Origin: Brevipalpus yothersi
Taxonomy: Eukaryota > Arthropoda > Arachnida > Trombidiformes > Tenuipalpidae
Direction of reading: 5' to 3'
Length of the DNA: 64,000 nt
Assembly: GCA_003956705.1 (NCBI GenBank)
Contig: QZCP01000756.1
Span: 62,001-126,000 of the forward strand
Shown: positions 50,266-61,206 of the stretch, one piece after another
Numbering within the stretch: position 1 is the stretch's first letter
Layout: every line of letters starts with the position of its first letter
The notes under the pieces: model-generated
Databases searched by the model: none
The model's input: only the letters and a program-made list of their open reading frames with translations
What the model was told of the DNA's origin: nothing
Position numbers and translations under genes: made by a program

Positions 50266-51393
50266 TCATATACCAGTTTCATTTGGTATATTCTTATTGA
50301 CATGGGCCATACCTCCACCAGTTTCCGTTATTCCAGCAATATAGTGATGATCAATCAACATTAAGCCTGAATTTTCATCAATACGATTCATTTGACTCTT
50401 ATCCTGATTATGGTCAAGTCTCAGAATGGTATTCGTTTCACCACCTCCATTACCACCACTGATCATTGTGAAACCATGCTTATTAATACCACTCTGATGG
50501 ACACCAGTTTGCTCGAGAATGTCAATATTTGCTTCAATATATGGATTGTACATGGATGATTGATAGCCCTTATCCATTGGACAGTCCAACGATTGTCCTT
50601 GCTGTTGATGGCCAGTTTGATGGCGATGATCTAGCCATGCGGTAGCATTATGAGCTTGATGGTTAATTGTATCACCACCTCCAGCCCCACTTGGCACATC
50701 AGTATGATTGAGCGTAAGATCCAAATTCGCTTGACCTGTGCCCAACGTACCATGTTCTCGTCTTACTGATGTATCCCTCATGTCAGTCATACCTTCATTG
50801 GAATCAGAATACATGAATGAGCCGCCACTATTCTCATGATAATATGCTAGCGTTAGATGGTCACTTTCACGAGATATTCGCCAATTGGATGTGTCATGAG
50901 AATTCTGAGAATTTGAATACCAATATGGTCATAAGGCAGGTATCCAAATGACATACCATGGTTCGTCATGAATAGAGAAAATGGAGAAAGAAAGAAAATT
51001 TTGATCAGAGCAAGCGTTAAGGATGAAAAGTGTACAAAACTGTATCTTATTGTCAAGGAAGAAGGAAGAGAAAGGAAACAATGTACACAGGAAAAGATAT
51101 TTCTTGCAAGACTGTTATCTTTTGGTTAGAAGAAGGACAATCAATGATCTTAATACGACTTTATTTGTCTGATTAAGTCAAGCCTAAAGCCTAAAGCAAT
51201 GAACTGGCAGTCAAAATGTTCTTCGAAGTAATTTGATTGCATGTCATCATTTTATTCCACCACCGAATACTACTATCATCAAGCTCTAAAACTTTGTCTC
51301 TTCTTTTGTTCATGCGAAAAAAGGAGTTGTCCATGTCTATTCTATTCTAATAAGTTACTTTTCACTGGCCAGCAATTAGGACTATGATTGTCT

Positions 51394-51440
<47 letters not shown>

Positions 51441-53970
51441 GAATGACCACTCATCAAGCCACTAACACTTCTCCTGAACAATGCCTCTGGTCATTGAGTC
51501 AAGCAGAAGCCCATCTCAATCTTTATCTCTGTTAGAGAGAAAAACTAGAAGGTATTCTCTATCCAGTTGAATCATACCTGACTTTTATCCATACGTCCAT
51601 CTCCATCATCATTGAGCATTTGATGGTGTGAATATGAGCTCTCATTTCGATTGTCATCATTGTTATTACTTGATGAAACTTTACGCCGAGATGCTTTCAT
51701 TCGTTTCCTATCTTTACGGTAGAAAACTCCAGCGCAAACAAGAGCATTCAAAATCAACAGAGAACATCCGATGCCAATGGTGACGCTCAAAGCGGTCGAA
51801 TAATTAACTCGATGACCAAATAAGATGACCAAAGAATTGTTACTATTCTTATCTTGACCATTGTTACCATTTGGATGTGAGTCTAAGGCACTTTGTCTAT
51901 AGTTGCTACTATTATTTTCTGATAATGCACCTGGAATCACCATCAAGCCATGCTGTGATGCCGATCTTGAAACATCATACTGCCCCAGGAATCCTGTTCC
52001 CGATCCACTGATACCGGAATCTTGTGGCGTTTGATTTGCCCGATTATCATTACTCCGTTGGATTGCTGTTGTTGGCCGCACAATTCCATGATAGCTTGAC
52101 GAATCATGATGATTGAGTAGCAGATGATGATCTTGAGCAGAACCTGAGGAGATGGACGTTGAGCTGGGCATATTGATTCGTGGAATCAAATTCAGCCAAT
52201 AAGACATCCGATGGGCACGATAGTGATCACGAATTTCAGGCTCAGGCACTGAAGTGAAAAAAAGGAAGAAAAATCAGCTCAATTATGAACAAAAATTTTT
52301 AATCCAAAAATTATTTGCATGCGATCGATGATGCCTCTTTCCTTTTTCCATTTTGCTCAAATCCATGAGAACATCTAAGAAGTCAAGTAGGAACTCAATC
52401 AAAGGACCGCATTCCAGGAAAGCGATTTCGAATTCCCTAGATAATACTTCATTCTTGAATCAAGAGAATATCGTTCCGAAATCACTCGAGAAACTAAATT
52501 AGTCGTTAATTTTGACAATCCTGGTCGTCTTCGGGCCTGTGGCCTAACGGATAAGGCGTCTGACTTCGGATCAGAAGATTGCAGGTTCGAATCCTGCCAG
52601 GCTCGATATTTTTCCCATTTTTTGGTATTTTGCTTAACTTGCTTGCCAAGAATATCTCTCTCCTAAAACCCATAGTAATAGTGATTGTTATCGGAGGATT
52701 AGTTCCGCTCTCTCTCCTTTCCTCTCTCTCTTTCTTTTTGTCTCTGATAATCTTGCCTCTTGATCAGCTACTTCATGATATACATGTAAGAATGTTTATC
52801 GAAACAGTGGGTTTTTGTTGCACACATACACACTATCGTCTTGGGCACTGTAAGGATGGGAATAAAGGATATGAGGGAAAAAAGGCTTGCCTGTTCATGC
52901 TTTTATGCTTGAACATTCATTTTGTTAACTGAATCGCTCTCTCTCCAAGCAGAATAGAATTTAATGCTAAGATTTCTAGGGTAAAGAGGCTTAACCTTCT
53001 CTCCATCCATTGATCCTGTATCACTACACACTACCCAGAATCTTAATCGAGTATCAGCATAAAATTTATTGTATTTTGGGGCAAACAGAATGTTTAACGG
53101 TAAATATCGGGCAAAAGTTTAACCAAAAATCAATCTACGCTAGGCCTAAAGATTAAAGCACAACTACTCTAACTCTAACAACAGAAACTCATTTGAGGTA
53201 AGAAAGTGAATAATGGTTGGAAGTCATTTGAACTTCATTCATCTCACTCTCACTTTCTCAGATACAAAATATATATCTGAAAAGCCACTACACACAACTA
53301 CAAAGATCCATATAAGAATGTGAGACGGAATACTCTGAACAATATTCCTTCCACTTGCTTCTCGTATTATATTATTCTATTTTTTCTCCCTCTCAAAATC
53401 CTTTATTCTTCGTCTTCTTCCACCATGAAAAACCAACCATCAGTGAATATAAGTCCAAGAATCTTTTGGATTCCTCTCTGGTTCCCAACACACAATAATT
53501 ACCGAAACTTTTATGGTGCAACTTTCATTCCTAATGCGCTTACTTAGCAAGTCACTTCTGTGTGTGTGTTCACTTGATCCACTCTTTTGCCTTTCATTTA
53601 TATCCATCTTATTTCATGTTTGCTAACACTCTTTTTTTCTCTCTCTCTCTTTATTCTCTCTCTATCTTATACACAAAGACTATCGGTCGATGACACAGAT
53701 TTTCATGGAAAAGAACTTTCTCTTCCCGGTCAATACACACACTTGCACACTATTCGAATGACTTTTTGACTCTCGAAGTGTCCCTCATGATAGTGGCAGC
53801 TGATCTGTTGATGATCATCTTCGAAAGCATTTAAGAAAAAAAGGAGTCTCATGGAGTACCGTTATTCACCTAGAGGTCCTCTAACTAGTGAGGTGAGAAG
53901 ACCCAATAAAAGAGGGGAGGATAAAGGAGTGTTCCGACATACACCTCAAACAAGGAATACTGTATTCCTT

Positions 53971-54056
<86 letters not shown>

Positions 54057-54648
54057 NNNNNNNNNNNNNNNNNNNNNNNNNNNNNNNNNNNNNNNNNNNN
54101 NNNNNNNNNNNNNNNNNNNNNNNNNNNNNNNNNNNNNNNNNNNNNNNNNNNNNNNNNNNNNNNNNNNNNNNNNNNNNNNNNNNNNNNNNNNNNNNNNNNN
54201 NNNNNNNNNNNNNNNNNNNNNNNNNNNNNNNNNNNNNNNNNNNNNNNNNNNNNNNNNNNNNNNNNNNNNNNNNNNNNNNNNNNNNNNNNNNNNNNNNNNN
54301 NNNNNNNNNNNNNNNNNNNNNNNNNNNNNNNNNNNNNNNNNNNNNNNNNNNNNNNNNNNNNNNNNNNNNNNNNNNNNNNNNNNNNNNNNNNNNNNNNNNN
54401 NNNNNNNNNNNNNNNNNNNNNNNNNNNNNNNNNNNNNNNNNNNNNNNNNNNNNNNNNNNNNNNNNNNNNNNNNNNNNNNNNNNNNNNNNNNNNNNNNNNN
54501 NNNNNNNNNNNNNNNNNNNNNNNNNNNNNNNNNNNNNNNNNNNNNNNNNNNNNNNNNNNNNNNNNNNNNNNNNNNNNNNNNNNNNNNNNNNNNNNNNNNN
54601 NNNNNNNNNNNNNNNNNNNNNNNNNNNNNNNNNNNNNNNNNNNNNNNN

Positions 54649-54692
<44 letters not shown>

Positions 54693-57600
54693 TAACTGAA
54701 AGAAATGATATTGGAAAGTAACCGTGCAAATTGAAGGGCGCCAATTGCTTTTGCTTCACAGTATATATATACGAGAAGTGATAGAATAATAGAAAGAAGA
54801 AGGATAAAACGATGGCATCATTACGAGATTGAATGTGTGTGTGTATGTGTTCGGGTGAGGAAGGGAGGAAAGTGTTGACGATATTGATGCGGGCATCGAA
54901 AGAAATTGAGATGAGGAAGAAGAAGATGAGCTCATGGAAAAAGTGGTGAGTATGTACAGTAAAGTATCGTCAAAGAATAGATGTAGGAAAGAGTATAACG
55001 TTAAGTATAATTGATACTCACTTAAGATAGCCAAATATTTTTGGTTCTGTTGCTCGTATACAGGCCACAAGATTCTTTCGGACCGATTATTTTTGTTGTT
55101 GCTGATAGTTGAGCTGAGTTTACTTAACTCTTTGGTACCGGTAGCCTCACCATCAGGATTGCTGTTCAAGATGTGGAATAGAAAATAGTAGAGAGAAACA
55201 TCAAAATGAGATCCAGAGAAATGGAACAATTATGTCATCATCATTATAGTTTTCCTAATTAAAAGTCATCAATGCAATACTCAAATTGTTTCCAATCATT
55301 CGCCCCCAAAATTAAGCTATTCCCAATGAACTTTTGCCTTGATTACCCAAGAGTTTCTTAATGTATCAGTTGGAGATTTGACTCACAAACCTATGAATCA
55401 ATTTTCCAGATTGAATTGATGCAAATACCCTCACAAACCTTGACCTAGAGTCAAAACATATTGAATATCGATCACCTTCCATTCAATTTTCTCCATGCAA
55501 TAGATTACACAATGTACGTATCCTTTTTCACAATCTTTCTCAATTGATGGTCACATTTGAGTGGAATATTATCTCAAGAATGTGGATATTGATACTAATG
55601 AACCATGAAAGATAAGCGAAAATAGTAGCGGACAAGATATCTGCTCGATAGACTACCAGAAGAAGCATGAACTTTCATTGGATCATATTTCAGGAATTTC
55701 TGAGTCATTAAGTCATGTTATTTCCGGTATGTGTGTACAATCTTCACATATTCACCATCATCTCGAGGATCGATAAAATCTTTACTCTAGCCACCACAAT
55801 AGAGACCTCTCATTAAAACAAAAATATGAACTTTTATCATTCAGTCTTCAATCAGTGATAGAAAGTAAAAATATTTTCCTCATTTCGAAGGCAACAATGA
55901 GGATTGCTTTCGAGTTCGCCACCAAAAAGAGCAGTCAACTGAATGGAACGAGAGGAATCCTTGATTTGCATGCATGATACTCATAAATGTGATGTGAGCC
56001 TTTTCAGGAATGTTCAAACGTTCGAATCGAAAATAAATCGAAAAGATCAAAAGGTGATATTCAAAAATAAGAGAGCAGATCGAAAATCATCATCTTCACT
56101 CTCACACCTCTTTATCATCTTTATTTTCTCATGAGCATCTTGGAGATAGATGAAACAAAATATTCACGAAAATTCAAGCATAAAATATATGGAAAAATTG
56201 AAAAATATTTTCCACCTCATGTCATTCTTTTGGTCTTTCTCATACCAACATTTACACTTGCTACTATTTCAATACTTTTTCTCACCTCTTCTACTAGAAC
56301 TTTGAGAGAGAATTTATTTTTTCTCCTCTTTTTCCGCTTTTTTCCTCCTTTTAAGATTCTTTTTTTCTTCTTCACTCTTCTTTCTCCTTATTCTATCCAA
56401 TATCTACCAGAAAAATGCCTACTCAAAAAGAATAGTGTGTGTGTATGAGAAAGAACCGTTATACTACGCTTCATAGATTGAGAAATGTTTTCCTGTTTTT
56501 TTCCCGCTACTTTTCTTCCTCCACTAAAAGCAAGCAATCAGTATCAAAAAATTTCCTCTTTTTTTCTGGTTGCAATGGTGGTGACATTTGAGGCAAAGCA
56601 TCAATAAGAGGGAAAAAAGATATATAAGTGAAATACATTTCAATATACTATTCTAACACTTGCAATCAGTATTCTCTTTGGAATAAGGGAGGATAAAAAA
56701 AATTGGTACATACACACAGAGGAACACTTATTTTCAATATCACGAATTCTTCAAATCTCACTCTATCTATCGTCAATTATGTGTGGATTCCATAATCATC
56801 ATGATGAATGAACCCATGTGTTTGTGTGTGTATGTTCATGTATGTTTCAGCCAAGGTTTCAATAATGGTGATATTGGAAAATATTGATGATAAGAAGTCT
56901 CTCTCTCTCTCTTTCTCTCTCTCTTCGGGTGAAAGAGATCGAAAATGATTTGTCTTCATATAAAATCGAGATGAATTCGCTCCATCTTCAACTTCTTATG
57001 CATTCATTCATTTTTTTCCATCTTCTCACCTCTCATTCAATCAGAATCTTATGATAAAAAGAGGAAGTTCCATCTGTCAGACTTTACAAATTACCACACT
57101 TTTTTCCGTTTCAAACTATTCAATAGGAAAAATTGTTCACATCCATGGTATATTCAAGGAATACATCGAAAAGAAGAAGACTTCCGATGATAAAGTTCAA
57201 ATCATTCACATACACACATACACTGAAAGCTATTTGATGGGTTCAATATTCACTGTTACAAGAGTTCAAACTCATATTTTGCTTCAACAGCTTGCTATTG
57301 TTGAAATAACCAAGCTCAAAGTATTCCCCAGCATTTGTGTTCACCCAAAAACCGAGCATATAAATTGATGCAGCAAAATTTTGTGAGAAAATTCTTCTTT
57401 CTCAAATACTCAAATGGGTCCAATAGCCAACTCATGATAGGAAAATTTTTAGTTTTGCATCTGTTCAATACAATCTTTATCCTTCCTCTTTCCAGTCGAT
57501 TTATATATATATATAAAATTCCAAGGAAAAAGAATAAGTAAGAAAAAGTTTTCACTCGTATCTTGCTCTACATGAAAATGATCGAAAAAGTTTTGGTCCC

Positions 57601-59852
57601 AAATACAGTAGCAAGAAAAGTTCCATAGGCTAGACACAACATTGGACTTCCGAAAAAAAGTGAAGCACAAAAGAGCTCAAATAAACAAAAAGGGCGAAAT
57701 CATTCAGACGGTCAGACACAATTGAGTTAGATGGCCAAATACACATAATGATTTGACCAAATGGACCAGACAAGGGTGACAGACCGAATCAATCCAGCCA
57801 GTATCTGATGTGACATCTATTTGATTCTCTATCTTCAATATTGATTGATTCTCATCCAGAGAGGAATGTCTATCTATCTTTATTCCTCTTCACTCTTTGA
57901 TCGTTATACATGAGTTGAAAGAGAGAGAGAGAGAGAGAGCGCTTAAGCATCACTCAAGGGAAAGATGTTTCACCAACAGCGAATGATCATCAAATATTTT
58001 GGAGAGGATTTTGTCAGGTAAAGCAAGAAATAGTGTGCTCATGTAACAGTGTTACATGGAAAGTGTACCAATTTATGGATAGTATTTCGAAATATTTTGC
58101 GATTTTTGATTCATTCACTGTCTCTTTCTCTGTCTTTCTTTTTTTATTCTTCATTGATCCTATCAATCCTCTTTTGATTTATCTGACAGGATGAATAATA
58201 TCTGATATCTGATATCATTGACCGATTCTTAATATGGTTGAAACAACTTTCTCTCCTAATAAAAGAACAATATTCTATTGGTCACATTCTTTGGCTTGAT
58301 GAATTCATTGAACCAACTATCAACAATGCCCAGTTGACATATTTTAAATGGTTCAACTTTTGAACCATCTGTATTTGCTATTATTTCATATTTGGATAGA
58401 TTCAATCAGCTATCGCAAGAAATTTTTTTCTTGCTTCATTTTTCTTCATAATGCAGCTTTAAAGAAAAAAAGTGGACATTCTTGAGCTCAATCTGATTGA
58501 GTGACAATTTTTCCGATAGGATATTGGACTGAACATTCCCTGATAGTTCTTCCAAATCAAGATAAAGGAAAGAAGATTCGCTTGAACAATCAGTTTCTAC
58601 TCAGATTCAGAGAGTATCAATTCAGATTACAATCCGTATAGTGGCTAAATTGAAGCCTTTCGTGTTCTTTGACTAATTCTTTAACGATTAATGACTAAGT
58701 AGCACATGATACATGAATATTGCAAGCTTGTCTGCTTGGACTTGAAATTACATAAGCTTAGATTAGTTTTGTAAATCTCTTCTTCCAAATGTTTGCCCAA
58801 ATCAGATGGTAATAAAAGGCGTAAGTATGATCAGCTGTTTTGTAAGCTGATGAGCTTAACAAACTTCTAAACCTTACAGATTGATGACTTGAAGGTAGAA
58901 AGAAAAGAATTTGTGTGTAGGCCGATGTCATGCCATTAGTGCATATATAATCAATTAGAATGGTTGAGAAAGATCAGAAAAGAATATGTAAAAGATTTTT
59001 TACCCAAATTTAGCAAAATTGGTCCAATATTTGATCATATTTGACGCTGATGTGGCTTCACTTTTACCATTAGATTTTGGAAAATAGGCAAATTGGCTAT
59101 TTGAAGGCAATAATGGAGCACCAAATATATACATTAATTCTTGTCCAGATATACTTCCCAATCGGGACGGATATTCGGATCCTTGTTCAGGTGTGTAGAG
59201 AAAATTATAAAAATATGTATTCCTATTGTTCCTTGCCGCATGATAATTGACTACACGTATCAATGGTGCCACAATCAAGGCATCGTCAAGTAAATTTAAA
59301 GTTGAATCGAGCACAGATAATGGATAACTTGCTGGACGGCTCCAATCAGTGTACTCATTGGACAATGTGAGATAAATTTCCTGTAATTAAGAAAAAGCAT
59401 CCATTAGATGATCAATTTAACATTTGAATCTTCTATCCTAGAAAATCTTATTCATACTTGAGACAATGTCTGATTAGTTTACAGTTCTATGGTAGAATGT
59501 GCTCCTAACTCAACTCACTAACTCAATTGTCATCGAGAGGCAAAAAGATCAAAAATTCTCTAGGTATCATGAGTTCTGATTCTTATTATCAAGGATTGAA
59601 ATGATAGGAAATCGATTCGCTCTAACTGTAAAGCTTATCAAGGTCCAATCAATTGGACATTAGACCAAATTTGCTTGTCAATGCTTGTGGACATCAAATT
59701 ATTGAAAGATCAAATTGGTGTTCACGACTAAGGCGATTTTATTGTCGTATAATTGGGCACATTGCGTAAGTGCACCATAGTGAGAAGTGAAGGAGGAGAT
59801 AGAGGAGGAGGAGGAGGAAGAGAAAAAAATTAGGATCAAATAGAATGAGTCC

Positions 59853-59899
<47 letters not shown>

Positions 59900-59982
59900 A
59901 GAAGATGCTCAGAGAGCTAAATTTTCATCCTATTTTGTCTTCCTTGACAAAACTCTGTTGGACTTTAGTGTCTTTCAATTTT

Positions 59983-60023
<41 letters not shown>

Positions 60024-61206
60024 CACTCATTTTGTTCGTCTTTCCAATCATTCCATCACATTCCATTCCCAGAATCACAACGTGATGCTCTTCACAAGTA
60101 GATTCTCCTTGATTCAATTGCAATATTGATTTACAGTACTTTTAGTTGTGGAATAAAAGTGAAAATGTTGCTAATAGAGAAGATTTTCTTCTCCTGAGTT
60201 TTCGATTTCTTTCTTCTCTCCCTTCTTCTTCTTTTCTCTGAAAAGTGATTGCTTCTCTCTTTTCGATTCTAAAAGTGGACCCTACAAAAATGAGCAAGAT
60301 AAGCTGGAGAAAGAGAGAGAGAGAGAGAGAGAGAGAAGAGTTGACCAAACTGGGATGATTGAAATGATTTGTGTCGAGAATAAAATAAAAGTTCCCTAGA
60401 AAGAGAGGAAAATAATGGGATGAGAGTGAAAGAAAAGAAGGATGAGATCATGGGAAGAGAAATTTGAGGAAATAGTGGTAAAAGATAAACGTATTAGTGG
60501 ATTTTTTTGAGTGGAATTATAAAACCTCATGTAAGATTGATTCATGATACATCAATGTTCATGATGGCATCAAGCTGAATTCGAATTGAAAACTGACCGT
60601 ACATACTGTTGACAATGTAACTTGACCGATTGTTTGATTGATTATCAATTATCGCTTTTTCTTCTCTCCAAAAAAACACATTACACTTATTAAGCTCATT
60701 CACAACAATTAGTTTAAGTAGATTGAGTTGAAAGGCAGGGAAAGAGAGAAAAAATAATCGAATACTACTCACTTGAAGGTGATAATCGTAAAGATTTCGA
60801 ATCAATGTTCGAATGATCCGTTCTTTTTGTACAATTTCTAATCCATTTTGTTCATCATTATCATTGAACAAATTGTACGATTCTATGTGATTAACACCAG
60901 CCATCAGATCGTAATTACCAAATGGTGATTTCGGATCATTCATCAGTATGGCTGGATCTTTTGGAATCACAATACCATCAACAGTTGGACCAAAAAAAGT
61001 TAAATGTGTTGGTAATTGAAATTTTACAGATAATAATTGTTGGACACTCTTTTTTCGTAAACACTCCATCAGGAGAACATTTTGATGTGGTTCACTTGGA
61101 CAATCTAACTTTTTACCCAATAATCGGCCATGATGGGCAGGTTTTCGGGCCAAAGCAAATGGACTCAAAGCTGAGCCACTTTGCATGATAGCTCTTTGGA
61201 AAAGTC
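50266..61206 (-). CDS. Neuroligin, C-terminal part (5' exons outside the window)
   Basis: Five exons in transcript order: 61206-60773, 59380-59004, 55161-55022, 52248-51578, 50904-50266; all junctions keep frame, 752 residues here. The first two encode the second half of the cholinesterase-like adhesion domain (LFQRAIMQSGSALSPFAL, GPTVDGIVIPKDP, AGVNHIESYNL, SGQELMYIFGAP, YWTNFAKFGNPDG). Then come the neuroligin-type PEPEIRDHYRAHRMSYWLNL, a Ser/Asn-rich stalk, one membrane segment (ALSVTIGIGCSLLILNALVC), a basic stop-transfer sequence (FYRKDRKRMKASRRK) and a long His/Gln/Gly/Asn-rich cytoplasmic tail ending ETGI, a class I PDZ ligand. Known role: postsynaptic adhesion molecule binding presynaptic neurexin. 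No earlier exon was found up to 64000, so the preceding intron exceeds 2.7 kb. Confidence 0.95.
50905..51577. other. Neuroligin intron
   Basis: Separates two exons of the cytoplasmic tail. Contains the (TC)n tract 51397-51436; nothing else recognised. Confidence 0.85.
51397..51436. repeat. (CT)n microsatellite
   Basis: CT tract in a neuroligin intron. Confidence 0.95.
52533..52605 (+). tRNA. tRNA-Arg (anticodon UCG)
   Basis: A full cloverleaf of 73 bases without intron. The acceptor stem GGGCCTG pairs with CAGGCTC (one G-T pair), followed by discriminator G. The A box is TGGCCTAACGG (52540-52550) and the B box GGTTCGAATCC (52584-52594). The anticodon stem TCTGA/TCAGA encloses the loop CTTCGGA with anticodon TCG at 52566-52568, reading CGA (and CGG by wobble). 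The 3' CCA is not encoded, as expected in eukaryotes. It lies in a neuroligin intron on the opposite strand, with its own internal Pol III promoter. Confidence 0.97.
52609..52613 (+). terminator. RNA polymerase III terminator of tRNA-Arg
   Basis: T5 run three bases after the tRNA end; a back-up T6 run follows at 52618-52623. Confidence 0.85.
53975..54056. repeat. (GA)n array, left of assembly gap
   Basis: About 80 bases of dinucleotide repeat running directly into the N gap. Confidence 0.95.
54057..54648. other. Assembly gap (592 N)
   Basis: Unsequenced bases flanked on both sides by (AG)n in the same phase, so the missing sequence is probably at least partly more of the same repeat. The stated length may be an estimate. 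Confidence 0.98.
54649..54689. repeat. (GA)n array, right of assembly gap
   Basis: Continuation of the array on the other side of the gap. Confidence 0.95.
55162..59003. other. Neuroligin intron, 3.8 kb
   Basis: Starts with a weak donor (gg|gtaaaaa) after KFG at 59004. Contains a short (GA)n at 57921-57939 and AT-rich unique sequence. Open frames near 56131-56448 are T/C-rich and look noncoding. Confidence 0.8.
57921..57939. repeat. Short (GA)n tract
   Basis: Intronic dinucleotide tract. Confidence 0.85.
59856..59896. repeat. (GA)n microsatellite
   Basis: Intronic tract, about 90 bases from an oppositely oriented (TC)n tract, with which it could pair in the transcript. Confidence 0.95.
59985..60020. 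repeat. (TC)n microsatellite
   Basis: Intronic tract complementary to 59856-59896. Confidence 0.95.
60311..60336. repeat. (GA)n microsatellite
   Basis: Short intronic tract. Confidence 0.9.

Larger units (their letters stand above)
52249..55021. other. Neuroligin intron containing a tRNA gene and an assembly gap
   Basis: Intron of at least 2.7 kb upstream (in transcript order) of the stalk/membrane exon. It contains tRNA-Arg on the opposite strand and an N-filled gap within a (GA)n array. No other gene seen. Confidence 0.85.
59381..60772. other. Neuroligin intron within the esterase-like domain
   Basis: Phase 0 intron between YHLQ and EIYLTLS. It contains (GA)n at 59856-59896, (TC)n at 59985-60020 and (GA)n at 60311-60336. 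No gene recognised. Confidence 0.85.

Noticed and set aside
53851..54759. Long ORFs on both strands across the assembly gap
   Set aside because: They consist of (GA)n/(TC)n dipeptides plus undefined residues from the N gap.
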